Source of the DNA: Armatimonadota bacterium
GTDB lineage: Bacteria; Sysuimicrobiota; Sysuimicrobiia; Sysuimicrobiales; Sysuimicrobiaceae
Assembly: GCA_031460175.1 (NCBI GenBank)
Contig: JAVKGW010000003.1
Coordinates: forward strand, 273,590-337,589
Direction: 5' to 3'
DNA: 64,000 nt
Shown: in pieces, positions 19,110 through 29,650 of the stretch
Layout of the letters: every line of letters starts with the position of its first letter
How positions within the stretch are numbered: position 1 is the stretch's first letter
The notes under the pieces: generated by a model
Database searches by the model: none
Told to the model about the DNA's origin: nothing
Seen by the model: the letters and a program-made list of their open reading frames with translations, nothing else
Made by a program: the position numbers and the translations under genes

Positions 19110-20312
19110 ATGCGCCGGTGGACGGTGCTCGGGCTCGTGGTGTGCGTTGCCCTTGCGGGGATTCTGGGAGCGGGCTACGCCCAGGCTCCACGGGTGATCC
19201 GGATCGGCGTGGTGGTCTCCGCCACGGGACCCGCCGCGGCCCTGGGGATTCCGGTACGGAACGCCTTCCTGCTGTACGAGGAGCTCTTCCGGGATGCCAT
19301 CCCGGGCCACCGGATCCAGTACATCATCCTGGACGACGCCACCAACCCGACTCTCGCGGTCCAGAACGCGCGCAAGCTCATCGCCGAAGACCGGGTGGTG
19401 GCCATCGCGGGGAGCACGGTTTCCGTGAGCGCCCTGGCCATGGTGGACGTCACCGGGGAGGCCGGGGTACCGCAGATGGCCATGGGGGCCACCCAGAACA
19501 TCGTCCACCCCGTGGACGAGAAGCGCCGGTGGGTGTTCCTCCTGCCGCAGACCGCGGCGAGCGCCATCCAGGCGGTGACGTTGGACATGCGGCTGCGGGG
19601 AATCCGGACCGTGGGCTACATCGGGTTTAACGACGTGTGGGGGGAGGAGTGGTGGACCTCCCTCTCCCAGGCGGCCCCGAACCTCGGCATCCGTGTGGTG
19701 GCCAACGAGCGCTATGCCCGGGCGGACACCAGCGTGACGGGGCAGGTGCTGCGCCTCCTGGCGGCACGGCCGGACGCGATCCTCATCGGCGCCAGTGGAA
19801 CCCCAGCTATCCTCCCGCATCGGACCCTCCGGGAGCGGGGGTATCGGGGCATCATCTACCACACGCACGCCGTCGGAGACCCCGACGTCCTGCGAGTCGG
19901 CGGGAAGGACCTGGAGGGCGCGTTGCTCCCGGTCGGCCCCGCGGTGGTAGCGGATCAGCTTCCGGACAACCATCCCAGCAAGCGGCCGGCCCTGGAGCAC
20001 AAGCGGATCTACGAGAGCCGGTACGGGCCGGGGAGCGTCTCCCAGTTCGGGGCCCACGTCCACGACTTCTGGCTCATCGTCCGGCCCGCCCTGGAGCGGG
20101 CCCTTCGACGGGCGAGCCTGGATAACCTCCCCGCGTTCCGGGCTGCTCTCCGGGACGAGATCGAGGCCACCCGGAACCTGCCCGGGGCCCACGGGGTGTT
20201 CACCTACTCGCCCATCGACCACCTCGGGCACCGGTTCGAGTACAGCAACGTCTTCGTCCAGGTCCAGGGCGGAAAACTGAAGCTCCTGCGCACCTTCCTC
20301 CCACGTCAGTAG
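19110..20312 (+). CDS. branched-chain-amino-acid-type ABC transporter substrate-binding protein
   Basis: About 400 residues. A Sec signal peptide ([25 protein letters not shown], cleavage likely after AQA) precedes a type I periplasmic-binding fold of the LivK/Leu-Ile-Val family: [52 protein letters not shown]. No lipobox cysteine is seen. It begins a four-gene importer operon. LivK relatives bind many ligands, including amides, aromatics and urea, so the ligand is open. ATG at 19110 chosen because GGGAGGG lies 7 nt upstream. Confidence 0.9.
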   Translation: MRRWTVLGLVVCVALAGILGAGYAQAPRVIRIGVVVSATGPAAALGIPVRNAFLLYEELFRDAIPGHRIQYIILDDATNPTLAVQNARKLIAEDRVVAIAGSTVSVSALAMVDVTGEAGVPQMAMGATQNIVHPVDEKRRWVFLLPQTAASAIQAVTLDMRLRGIRTVGYIGFNDVWGEEWWTSLSQAAPNLGIRVVANERYARADTSVTGQVLRLLAARPDAILIGASGTPAILPHRTLRERGYRGIIYHTHAVGDPDVLRVGGKDLEGALLPVGPAVVADQLPDNHPSKRPALEHKRIYESRYGPGSVSQFGAHVHDFWLIVRPALERALRRASLDNLPAFRAALRDEIEATRNLPGAHGVFTYSPIDHLGHRFEYSNVFVQVQGGKLKLLRTFLPRQ

Positions 20313-20332
20313 AGGGGGACGGGAAGCCGTCG

Positions 20333-21346
20333 GTGGATGCCACCATCCTGGGACTTCTGGTCGCGGACGGGATCACCAACGGGGTGATCTACGGACTCCT
20401 GGCCATCACCCTGGTGCTGGTGTTCACCGTGACCCGGGTGCTCTTCGTGCCCATGGGGGAGCTCCTCATGTACGCCCCTCTCACCTACGCCCTTCTCGTG
20501 GACCACAAGCTTCCTGGCTCCCTCTGGCTCGGGGCCGTCCTCCTCGCGGCGTGGGGGGTGCTGGACCTCCTGGCAGGAGCGCGGCGGATCAGCCTAGTGC
20601 TCTTCGCGGGCGCGGCGGCGCTCCTGGGGGCCGGGGCGTGGGCCGCCACCACGGGCTTCCCCATCCTCGCATGGGTGCTGGCGGTGGGGGTCGTGGTCCT
20701 GATGGGGATCGCCACCTACCGGTTGTTCTTTGAGCCCATCCCCCACGCCTCCGTGCTCACCTACCTCATCCTCTCCCTCGGCCTCCACTTCGTGTTCCAG
20801 GGGCTAGGGCTCGTGTTCTTCGGGCCGGAGCAGTACCGTCTTCCCCCGCTCCTGCCGGGAGAGGCACAGTTGGGCCCCGTGCCCCTTCCGCGACAGAACT
20901 TCGCGGTCTACGGTCTGGCCCTCCTCTGGGTGTTGCTGCTCTACGGGTTCTTCTCCCGGAGCCTGTACGGGAAAGCGCTCCTCGCCTGCGCCATCAACCG
21001 CCGGGGAGCCCGTCTCACGGGGATCCGCATCCGGGACGCGGGCCGGGTGGCCTTCACCCTCGCCGGCCTCATCTGTGCCCTGGGAGGCATGCTGCTCGCG
21101 CCCCTCACCAACGCCGCGTACTTCATGGGGTTCCTCCCTTCCCTGAAGGGGTTCGTGGCCGCGGTGTTGGGGGGGCTTGTGAGCTATCCCCTGGCCGCGG
21201 CGGGAGCGATCCTCGTGGGAACCCTGGAAGCCTTCAGCGCTTTCTACGCGAGCGCCTACAAAGAGGCCATCGTCTTCGCCCTCCTGCTCCCCATCCTCTT
21301 CGTCCAGAGCCTGCGCACGCTGGAAATCGGAGGGGTGGAAGAGTGA
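20333..21346 (+). CDS. livH: ABC transporter permease, LivH family
   Basis: 337 residues, multi-spanning membrane protein. The N-terminal GITNGVIYGLLAITLVLVFTVTRVLFVPMGE block and GKALLACAINRRGARLTGI cytoplasmic loop are typical of LivH. It is longer than usual: an additional hydrophobic stretch between about residues 60 and 120 adds one or two membrane segments. GTG start; it is 20 nt downstream of the binding protein and overlaps the next gene by 4 nt. Confidence 0.88.
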   Translation: MDATILGLLVADGITNGVIYGLLAITLVLVFTVTRVLFVPMGELLMYAPLTYALLVDHKLPGSLWLGAVLLAAWGVLDLLAGARRISLVLFAGAAALLGAGAWAATTGFPILAWVLAVGVVVLMGIATYRLFFEPIPHASVLTYLILSLGLHFVFQGLGLVFFGPEQYRLPPLLPGEAQLGPVPLPRQNFAVYGLALLWVLLLYGFFSRSLYGKALLACAINRRGARLTGIRIRDAGRVAFTLAGLICALGGMLLAPLTNAAYFMGFLPSLKGFVAAVLGGLVSYPLAAAGAILVGTLEAFSAFYASAYKEAIVFALLLPILFVQSLRTLEIGGVEE

Positions 21347-23105
21347 TCCGCTGGATCCTCCTCGGGCTAGCCTTCGCGGCGATCCCCTTCCTCCCCCCCT
21401 TCTACCTCACCCTGCTGAACTTCACGGCCATCAGCGCGGTGGTGGCCCTGGGTCTGTACCTCCTGACGGGGCTCGCGGGAATGAGCAGCTTCGGCCAAGC
21501 CGCCTTCATGGGCCTCGCCGCGTACACCACCGCCATCGCCACCACCCGGTGGGGATGGTCCCCGTGGATGAGCTTGCCCTTGGCCCTGGCCCTCTGCGGG
21601 CTCGCGGCCGTGGTTTTGGGGAGTGTCACCGTCCGCCTGAAGGGGCACTACCTGCCGCTCGCGACCATCGCGTGGCAGATGGCCCTCTCCATCCTGATGG
21701 GGAACCTGGTCTCCATCACGGGAGGACACGGGGGGATCAGCGAGATCCCTGCCCTCCGACTCGGTCCCCTCTCCCTGCGGGACCCCCGGGAGTACGGTTT
21801 TCTGAGCCTCGGATGCGCGGTGCTGCTCGCCCTGGCCTGCGCGCAGCTGGCTTCCAGCCGCACGGGCAGGGCCCTGCGGGCGGTGCGGGGAGACGGCGCG
21901 GTGGCCGCCAGCTTCGGCGTGAACCTCCCGCTGGTCCGCCTGCAGGTGTTCGTGCTGGCCGCCCTGTTCGCGGGGTTGGCGGGATGGCTCCATGCCCACT
22001 TCCTCCGGTTCGTGAATCCCCAACCCTTCGGGCTTGAGGCCTCCATGCGGTACGTCATCATGGCGGTGGCCGGAGGGGTGGACCGCATCGGGGGCATCTT
22101 CCTTGGCGCGGGGCTTCTGACCCTGCTGGGGAGCTGGCTACAGGATATCCTCCCGGTGCTGTTCGGACGCACCGCCCAGTACGAGGTGATCGCGTACGGC
22201 CTCATCCTGGCAGGGATCCTCCTCCTGGCCCCGCGGGGTCTATGGCCGTTCCTGGAGGTCTACTTCCCCCGTCGCCGCCTCCCTCCCATCTCGGATCGCA
22301 CCCTTCCTGCCCCTCCGATCCCCCTCCCTCGCTCGGAGGTCCTCCTGGAGGTCCGGGAGCTCACCAAGAACTTCGGGGGCCTCCTCGCGGTGAACGGCAT
22401 CTCCTTCACGGTCCGTCGGGGAGAGGTGGTGGGGCTCATCGGACCGAACGGAGCGGGCAAGACCACCTGCTTCAACCTCATCACGGGCCTCCTCCCGCCC
22501 ACGCGGGGAGAGGTTTGGTTTGACGGGCACCGGATCTCCGGGCGTCCCCCCTTCGCCATCCACCCACTCGGGATCGCCCGGACCTTCCAGCAGCCGCACC
22601 TCTTCGGGGAGATGACGGTCCTGGAGAACGCGGCCCTGGGCACCTACAGCCGGACCCGCAGTGGGATGCTGGCGTGTCTGGTGGGGTGGGACAAGCTCCG
22701 GGGCGAGGAACAGGCGGCCCTGGCGGAGGCCCACCGGGCCCTGGAACGCGTAGGCCTCGCACACCTTGCCCACGAGAAGGCCGGGAGGCTCCCCCTCGCG
22801 CAGCAGCGGCTGTTGGAGATCGCCCGGGCCCTCGCCTCCGCCCCGCAGCTGCTCCTGCTGGACGAGCCGGCTGCCGGCCTGCGGGCGCGGGAGAAGCGGG
22901 AGCTGGCGCAGCTCCTCCGGCGTCTTGCGGAAGCGGGAACCAGCATCCTCATCGTGGACCACGACATGGACCTCATCATGGGGCTGGTGGATCGGGTGGT
23001 GGTCATGCACTACGGGGAGAAGCTGGCCGAAGGGGCTCCGGAGGGGGTTCAGCAGAACCCGCGGGTCCTGGAGGCATACCTGGGTCTGCCCGCGGAGGCA
23101 GCGGG

Positions 23106-23109
<4 letters not shown>
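21343..23109 (+). CDS. fused LivM permease and LivG ATPase
   Basis: 588 residues. Residues 1 to about 310 are a LivM permease (LYLLTGLAGMSSFGQAAFMG and RGDGAVAASFGVNLP). After a proline-rich linker comes a LivG ATPase with Walker A GPNGAGKTT, Q-loop RTFQQPHLF and Walker B LLLLDEPAAG. The ABC signature is degenerate, LPLAQQRLLEIARAL, with Ala where the second Gly of LSGGQ lies. The single continuous frame has no internal stop. Its stop overlaps livF by 4 nt. Confidence 0.9.
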
Positions 23110-23851
<742 letters not shown>

Positions 23852-23855
<4 letters not shown>

Positions 23856-24874
23856 CGGGGGAGGCGCAGGCGGAGGAGCTTCCGGGCGTTCTCCTCGAAG
23901 ATCTTCCGCTTGTCCTCCAAAGATGCCGTCATGTTCTCCACGGCCCGGATGGCCTCCCGCACGTACATGGCTCCCTCCTCGGGGCCGAAGGGCATGTCGG
24001 AGCCGAACAGCACGTGCTCTGCTCCGAAGAACGCCACCCCGCACTCCACGCCGGGCACGTTGCCGAAGAGGGCCGTGTCCGCGTAGAACATCCGGAAGTA
24101 CTCGTGGGGCGACCGCTTGAGCCTCCGGCGGGCCTCCACGTCCTCTGCGGAGTCCGTGCGGTGGCCGATCCGGTCCAACCCTCCCCAGCCAAGCCGTCCT
24201 TCCACGTACGGAATGATCCCGCCCAGGTGGTGGGTGATGATCTTGAGGTTCGGGAGGCGGTCGAAGATCCCGGAGAAGACCATCCGGGTCATGAACACCC
24301 CGGTCTCATAGGGCCAGCCCAGGGCCCACCAGATGTCGTACTTGGAACGGTTCTCCGTGGGGTAATCCGCCTGGTCCTGCCCCCGGGTGGGGTGGACCCA
24401 GATGGGGAGGTCGTAGGCGGCCATGCGCTCAAAGAGGGGCAGGAACTCCGGTTGGTCCAGGGGCTTTCCGAGCACGTTGGTGAAGATCTGGACCCCGGTG
24501 GCGCCCAGCTCCTCTACCGCCCGCTCCGCCTCCCGCACCGCGGCCTCCACGTCGTCCAGGGGCAGGGAAGCCACGAAGCCCACGAACCGGTCTGGATAGC
24601 GGTCCACGAGCTCAGCCATGCCGTCGTTCGCGGCCCTGGCGAGCTCCACCCCCTGGGGCCCCGTGGCCACCGCCTCGATGGGCGGGGCCGCCAGGCATGG
24701 CACCTGTACGTAGGCGCCGAGGGTGTCCATGATCCGGAACCGTTTCTCGAGATCCCACAGGGTGCTCACGCCTCGGACCAGCCGTTGGAGATATCCCGAT
24801 GCGGAAGCGTGTTCGACCATCCGGTCGTAGAACCCCTTCGGGTAGATGTGGCAGAAGGCGTCGATCTTGAGCAT
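23852..24874 (-). CDS. amidohydrolase-2 family enzyme (ACMSD / resorcylate-decarboxylase-like)
   Basis: 340 residues, TIM-barrel. Metal-site motifs are IDAFCHIYP at the N-terminus, PIWVHPTRG, IITHHLGGIIP and FGSDMPFGPEEG. The first His of the usual HxH is Phe, which also varies in decarboxylase members of this family. Members include aminocarboxymuconate-semialdehyde and 2,6-dihydroxybenzoate decarboxylases. It is the last gene of the minus-strand cluster beginning at 34889. A C-C bond lyase or hydrolase role on a carboxylated ring or enol is a reasonable inference. Confidence 0.75.
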
Positions 24875-24884
24875 GGTCCTCCTC

Positions 24885-25901
24885 CTACTGCACCTTCAGG
24901 TCCCGGGCAGCCTCCCGCACGAAGCGGAAATCCACCAAGCGGTCCACGGGAAGGGGGGATGCCAGGGCGCCCTGCGCCACCATGTGCGCCTGGAGGGCCA
25001 GCAGGTGCCGCGCGTCGAACACCCCGTCCCGCCGCAGCCCCGGCCAGATCATCTCCTGGAAGAGGGCGTCCTCCCGGAGCGGGGTGTACTTCTTCAGGAC
25101 CTCCACCACCTCCGCACGCGCGGCGGGATTTCGCAAAGCGTCGTTGTAGAGTTGCAGCCCCCGCAGGTACGCCCGCATCCATCGGGTCGCCACCGGCGTC
25201 CGGGCCCGCATCTGCTCCGAGTACACCAGCACCGCGGCGGGGAAGTCCGTCACCACCGCGTCCGCGGTCAAGAGGGCGATGCCGGACCGAAGCCGCCGGG
25301 TGGAGATGGTGGCGGAGGGTTCCACCATCATGGCCGCGTCCACGGCCCCGTTGTGCACCGCCACGGGCATGTCCGGGATGGCCATGGGCACGAGCTGCAC
25401 CTCCCGCAGGCTCACCCCGCCCCGGGCCAACATCCGCTCCAGGAGGAACGTCTGCACCCCCGCGAGGTTGGTGACCGCCACCCTCCGGCCCCGCAGGTCT
25501 CGTACGCTGCGCACGGTGCCCGCGTCGAACAGCTCCCGCCGGACCACCAGCACGTTGAACCCGTGGCCCTTGGCGAAGGAGCCCTTGGTGGCCACAATCC
25601 GCATCCCCGCCCCCTGCTGGATGGCGTTGATGAATCCCGGGATGATCTCGATGCCGCCCACGTCCAGCAGGCCCGTGGCGAGCGCCGGGATGATCTCCGT
25701 GGACCGCATGCGGTGGTTGAGCTGGACCTGGAGTCCCTCCTCCGCGAAGTACCCCTTCTCCAGGCCGATGAAGATCCCCGCATCGGACACCGCGCCCGGG
25801 GTGCCTGCCCGGATGGAGACCAAGGCCTGTCCAAGGGCGGAGGAGGCGGCGAAGATCGCGAGCAAACAGACCAACCCCAGAAAAAGCCCCTTTCCGGTCA
25901 T
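24885..25901 (-). CDS. NMT1/THI5-like (SsuA-type) ABC substrate-binding protein
   Basis: 338 residues. Signal peptide MTGKGLFLGLVCLLAIFAAS with cleavage near ALGQA, then the type II periplasmic fold: GIFIGLEKGYFAEEGLQVQL, LATGLLDVGGIEIIPGFINA, VAVTNLAGVQTFLLERMLA. This group carries thiamine precursors, taurine/sulfonates, or aromatics such as phthalates. No matching permease or ATPase is adjacent on this strand. GGAGG precedes the ATG. Confidence 0.82.
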   Translation of the reverse strand: MTGKGLFLGLVCLLAIFAASSALGQALVSIRAGTPGAVSDAGIFIGLEKGYFAEEGLQVQLNHRMRSTEIIPALATGLLDVGGIEIIPGFINAIQQGAGMRIVATKGSFAKGHGFNVLVVRRELFDAGTVRSVRDLRGRRVAVTNLAGVQTFLLERMLARGGVSLREVQLVPMAIPDMPVAVHNGAVDAAMMVEPSATISTRRLRSGIALLTADAVVTDFPAAVLVYSEQMRARTPVATRWMRAYLRGLQLYNDALRNPAARAEVVEVLKKYTPLREDALFQEMIWPGLRRDGVFDARHLLALQAHMVAQGALASPLPVDRLVDFRFVREAARDLKVQ

Positions 25902-25931
25902 TCCAGCCTCCCTCCCGGCAATTGGCGGTTC

Positions 25932-27530
25932 CTAACCATCCTCTGGAAACGGCAAGCTCCCTCCCGGCACCGGTACCGGCCCGGGAGGCGCCGCGGCGCG
26001 TTCTCGGGCCTGCGACACCGGAGGCAGGATCCTCGCCTCCGGCCCACTCCCCTGGAAGTGCCCGATCCAGGAGCACGTCCCGCGGATCTCCTCGGGGACG
26101 GGTGGCACCCACGTCTGCTCCCACCTCTCCATCTGGCCCGTGTGCTTCGCGAGCCGGTAGATGCGGGCGTGGATGCACTCCCGGTCTCCGAACTCGCAGG
26201 TGTTCCCGTCCGTGCCCCCGCAGGGGCCGTTCGCGAGCCCCTTCGGGCAGGTCTCCGGGCAGACGAAGAAGGTGTAGGGGAGCCGACAGAACCCGCACAG
26301 CTGGCAGCCCACCCACGGTCCCTTGAGGGCGTGCTCCACCCGTGCCAAAACCCGTCCCGCGGCACTCTGCCGGGAAACGGGGCGGAACAGGATCGCTCCC
26401 AGCTTCGCCACGGGGCTAGAGGGCTGGAACATCCAGTGATCCACGGCCTCCAGGATCCGGAACCCCCGCACCTCTCCGGGCGAAGCCACCACGGCCCCCG
26501 CCCCCTGGTCGAGGTAGAAAGCCCCTTCCGGTGCCAGCCGCACCGGACGTCCGTCGGGGTGGGTCATCACCTCCTGCCAGGCTTCTTGCCACGACTCCAG
26601 GTCCCGGCAGCTCGCCTCCAGGGTGGCCACCTGATCCAGGAGCTGCTCCAGGGTGCGCTCCGTATGCACCCCGCACAGGTGCGCGCCCCCGTATCCCAAC
26701 AGCCGTGCGCCCACCACCTGCAGGGCAGCCCGTCGGATGGCGACCGACCTCCCTCCGTCCTCCAACTTCGCGTCCTCCTCCAGGCGCCGCAGGAAGTCCT
26801 CCGGGATCGGAACGCCGGGAAGCTTCGCATCCCGGATCCGCAGGGCCAGGGAGGGCGTGAGCAGCCACACGCTGGCCAGGATCGGGACGCGGACGCCCCG
26901 GGAAGCCAGGAACGCCTGGAGCTCCTGGAACTTCCGGGGGTCCCACCCGATCTGGGTGATGAGGACATCCGCTCCGGCCCGGAGCTTCTTCAGGGCCTTC
27001 ACGTACTGCCCGAAGAGCTCCTCCTCCCGGTACTTGAACGGGTTCACCGCGGCGGCCAGGAACGCGGAGGGGAGCTCCTTCCGGGCGATCCAGAGGGACT
27101 GGACGGAGTCCAGGTACCGGGCAGGCCTGTCCGGAGGGGGCTCCCGCAGGGCATCTCCCGTGATGAACAGGAATGCCTCCAACCCCTCCTGTCTTGCCCG
27201 CTCCAGGTCCCGTTCCAGATCCGGGAGGGTGCGTCCCTTGCCGGCCCAGTGGACCACGGGGAGGATCCCCGTGGCCTCCGCCACCATGCGACCCACCAGG
27301 AGCGCATCGTGGTCGTGGTCCGTGCGTACCCGGTCCGAGATGGTGAGGGCTGCAATCCGCCCGTCCTGCCGGGCCCACCGTCCCATCCGGATCACGGAGT
27401 CCGCCACCTCCTCAAGGGGCTTGGAGCCGCTCAGCGGCGGGGACTCCAGGGTGAGGACGAACCTTCCCTCCTGGAGGCTCTGCAGGAGCCGGTTTTCGTA
27501 CTTCGGGCGAACGGCCTCGGGACGGTTCAT
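25932..27530 (-). CDS. methylenetetrahydrofolate reductase, MetF-type domain fused to MetV-type zinc/Fe-S domain
   Basis: 532 residues. The N-terminal ~300 residues are a MetF-type barrel (FVLTLESPP, LTISDRVRTDHDHDALLVGR, LFITGDAL, ADVLITQIGWDPRKF). The C-terminal third carries a cysteine-rich MTHFR_C/MetV block: CQLCGFCRLPYTFFVCPETC, then CGGTDGNTCEFG and CIHARIYRLAKH. In acetogens MetF and MetV are separate subunits. The enzyme reduces methylene- to methyl-tetrahydrofolate, or the reverse. It has its own likely promoter (27576-27605) inside the catabolic cluster. Confidence 0.85.
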   Translation of the reverse strand: MNRPEAVRPKYENRLLQSLQEGRFVLTLESPPLSGSKPLEEVADSVIRMGRWARQDGRIAALTISDRVRTDHDHDALLVGRMVAEATGILPVVHWAGKGRTLPDLERDLERARQEGLEAFLFITGDALREPPPDRPARYLDSVQSLWIARKELPSAFLAAAVNPFKYREEELFGQYVKALKKLRAGADVLITQIGWDPRKFQELQAFLASRGVRVPILASVWLLTPSLALRIRDAKLPGVPIPEDFLRRLEEDAKLEDGGRSVAIRRAALQVVGARLLGYGGAHLCGVHTERTLEQLLDQVATLEASCRDLESWQEAWQEVMTHPDGRPVRLAPEGAFYLDQGAGAVVASPGEVRGFRILEAVDHWMFQPSSPVAKLGAILFRPVSRQSAAGRVLARVEHALKGPWVGCQLCGFCRLPYTFFVCPETCPKGLANGPCGGTDGNTCEFGDRECIHARIYRLAKHTGQMERWEQTWVPPVPEEIRGTCSWIGHFQGSGPEARILPPVSQARERAAAPPGPVPVPGGSLPFPEDG

Positions 27531-27575
27531 GCCGCTCCTCGTGGGTCATACATTGGCCTTTCGCTTGCTTTTTCC

Positions 27576-27605
27576 ATCTTACCGGGGTTCCGTCCGAGCG
27601 GGCAA
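27576..27605 (-). promoter_or_regulatory. internal promoter upstream of the MetF-MetV gene
   Basis: TTGCCC (27600-27605) and TAAGAT (27576-27581) with an 18-nt spacer, located in the 97-nt gap between the PanE-like and MetF-MetV genes, the largest gap in the cluster. Confidence 0.5.
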
Positions 27606-27627
27606 CTTCCGGAGGGCCCTGTGAGGT

Positions 27628-28575
27628 TCAATCCAGATGCTGCACCTGGTGCGGGTAGGTACGCTCCAGGATCTCCACGATCCGGGTGAGGAGGGCGTTG
27701 TAGGGCGCGGGGATGCCGTGGCGTTCCGCCCGCCGCGCGATCTCCCCGTTGAGGAACGCGATCTCCGTGGGACGGCGTCGGAGCACATCCTGGAGCATGG
27801 AAGGGAGGTGGGTGCGCTCCTGTGGGGACTGGTGGCGCCGGAGGAGCGTATCCAGGACCCTTTGCGGATCCAGGGAAACTCCCTCCGCGGCCGCCACCGC
27901 CACCGTCTCCGCCACGATCCGCTCGAAGATCTCCCGCGCGGCGGGCTGGGCCACAAGGGGCCCAACGGGGAGACGGGTGATGGCGGAGAGCGCGTTCGCG
28001 GCCGCGTTGAAAGCCACCTTGTACCAGATGGCTTCCCACGGATCGGGGAGAGCCCGCGCGGGCAGGCCCGCCTGGGTGAGCAGGGTGGCGAGCTCCTGCG
28101 CGGCGCCGAATCGATCTGGCGCAAGAGGCCCCAACAGGATCTCCACGGGGTGCGGGGTCCACCGGATCCGTCCCGGGGCCACCAGGTCGCTCCAGAGGAA
28201 GCAAACGCCCGCCAGGATCCGGTCCGGGTTGAACACCTCCGCGAGGGCCTCCACGTTCCCCAGCCCGTTCTGGAGCGTCACCACCCACGTGTCGGGTCCC
28301 GCCATGGGCAGGGCGTTTTGGGCCGCGCTCCGGGTGTGGTTGGACTTGGTGAAGATCAGGAGGTAATCCACCTGCCCCGCGTCCGTGGGGTCCCGGGTGG
28401 CCCGGACCCGCACGACGCGCGGGCGCATCCCGTCGTCCACCCACACCCCGTGCTGGCGGAGGGCAGCGACCTGTTCCTCCCACACGTCCACGAGCCAAAC
28501 CTCGTGCCCGGCCTCCGTGAGGTGCACGCCGAAGCGGCACCCCATGGCCCCCGCCCCCACCACGCCGAACCGCAC
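27628..28575 (-). CDS. 2-dehydropantoate 2-reductase-like (PanE/ApbA family)
   Basis: 315 residues. N-terminal GVVGAGAMGCRFGVHL dinucleotide loop, LLIFTKSN block and C-terminal WYKVAFNAAANALSAIT carrying the catalytic Lys and Asn. The family reduces ketopantoate with NADPH, but many paralogues act on other 2-oxo acids. Location inside a catabolic-looking operon, 19 nt after an alcohol dehydrogenase, argues for a related oxo-acid substrate rather than pantothenate synthesis. Confidence 0.82.
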   Translation of the reverse strand: MRFGVVGAGAMGCRFGVHLTEAGHEVWLVDVWEEQVAALRQHGVWVDDGMRPRVVRVRATRDPTDAGQVDYLLIFTKSNHTRSAAQNALPMAGPDTWVVTLQNGLGNVEALAEVFNPDRILAGVCFLWSDLVAPGRIRWTPHPVEILLGPLAPDRFGAAQELATLLTQAGLPARALPDPWEAIWYKVAFNAAANALSAITRLPVGPLVAQPAAREIFERIVAETVAVAAAEGVSLDPQRVLDTLLRRHQSPQERTHLPSMLQDVLRRRPTEIAFLNGEIARRAERHGIPAPYNALLTRIVEILERTYPHQVQHLD

Positions 28576-28594
28576 CGCCTGCCTCCTCGTCCCC

Positions 28595-29638
28595 TCAGGG
28601 AATCAGGACCGCCCGGCCGTGCACCCTTCCCCGGTGCAGATCCGTGAGTGCCCGGTTCGCCTCCTCCAGGGGATAGCGTACGATCCTCGCCCGCACCGCC
28701 CCCTGCGCGGCCAAGTGCACGAGCTCCACGAGCTCCGTGTAGGTCCCCACGAGGTTGCCCACGATGGCCTTCTCCGTGGCCACGAGTTCCATGGTGGGCA
28801 CCGTGAGGGGATCCCCGTACCCCACCACGAAGTAGGTTCCCCGACGCCCGAGCAAGGACCACCCCAGCTGGGGAGCCCCCCCTTCCCCCACGAAGTCCAG
28901 GACCACCCGCGCGCCCCGTCCCTGGGTCCACTCCATCACCTGCGCGGCGCTCTCCGACTCCGCGGGGAACACCGCGTCCGCACCCATCTCCCGGGCCCAG
29001 TTCCGGGCTTCCTCCGACCGGTCCACCACCGCGACGCGGGCGCAGGACAGGGCCCGCAGCATCTGGTACGCCAGGTGCCCCAGTCCGCCGAATCCCAGGA
29101 GCACGGCCACGGTCCCCGGCTCCAGGAGCGGGATCGCCCGCTTCACCGCATGGTAGGCGGCTAAGCCCGCGTCCGCCAGAGGGGCCGCATCCTGCGGAGG
29201 GAACCCCTCCGGGAGCCGGATGCAGTTCCGCTCCTTCACGAGAAGGTACTCCGCGAACCCGCCGTCCCGATCCAGGCCCACGAAGGCGCCGTTCTCGCAG
29301 TGCATCTCCTGCCCCTGTCGGCAGGCGAAGCAGACGCCGTCCGAGACCATGGGATACACCAGGACAGGATCCCCCCTGCGCACGGAGCGGACCGCGGGTC
29401 CCACCTCCTCCACCCATCCCGCGTTTTCGTGTCCGGGAATGTACGGGAGCTGTGCCCGCATCACCCCCCGGAACATCCCCTCCAGGACGTGCAGATCCGT
29501 CCGGCACACCCCCGCCCCGGCCACCCGGACGATCACGTCGTCCGGGGCCTGCAGCCTGGGGTCCGGAACCTCCTCCAGGACCAGAGCCGGGCTCTGGTCC
29601 TCTACGGGTCCGTACCGGTGGAGTCGGGCCGCCCTCAT
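28595..29638 (-). CDS. zinc-dependent alcohol dehydrogenase (MDR family)
   Basis: 347 residues. Catalytic zinc ligands in GVCRTDLHV and PGHENAG; nucleotide loop GFGGLGHLA. The structural zinc lobe is incomplete: DGVCFACRQGQEMHC has three cysteines with Asp at the first position. It oxidises or reduces an alcohol/aldehyde pair with NAD(P). It is 12 nt after the HAD gene. Substrate unknown; aryl alcohols would fit the inferred pathway. Confidence 0.88.
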   Translation of the reverse strand: MRAARLHRYGPVEDQSPALVLEEVPDPRLQAPDDVIVRVAGAGVCRTDLHVLEGMFRGVMRAQLPYIPGHENAGWVEEVGPAVRSVRRGDPVLVYPMVSDGVCFACRQGQEMHCENGAFVGLDRDGGFAEYLLVKERNCIRLPEGFPPQDAAPLADAGLAAYHAVKRAIPLLEPGTVAVLLGFGGLGHLAYQMLRALSCARVAVVDRSEEARNWAREMGADAVFPAESESAAQVMEWTQGRGARVVLDFVGEGGAPQLGWSLLGRRGTYFVVGYGDPLTVPTMELVATEKAIVGNLVGTYTELVELVHLAAQGAVRARIVRYPLEEANRALTDLHRGRVHGRAVLIP

Positions 29639-29650
29639 CGCTCCGAAACC

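Noticed and set aside
18973..19191. Extension of mnmA upstream of 18972
   Set aside because: The PP-loop starts right after the ATG at 18972, which has its own ribosome binding site, and the extension would cover the divergent promoter region.
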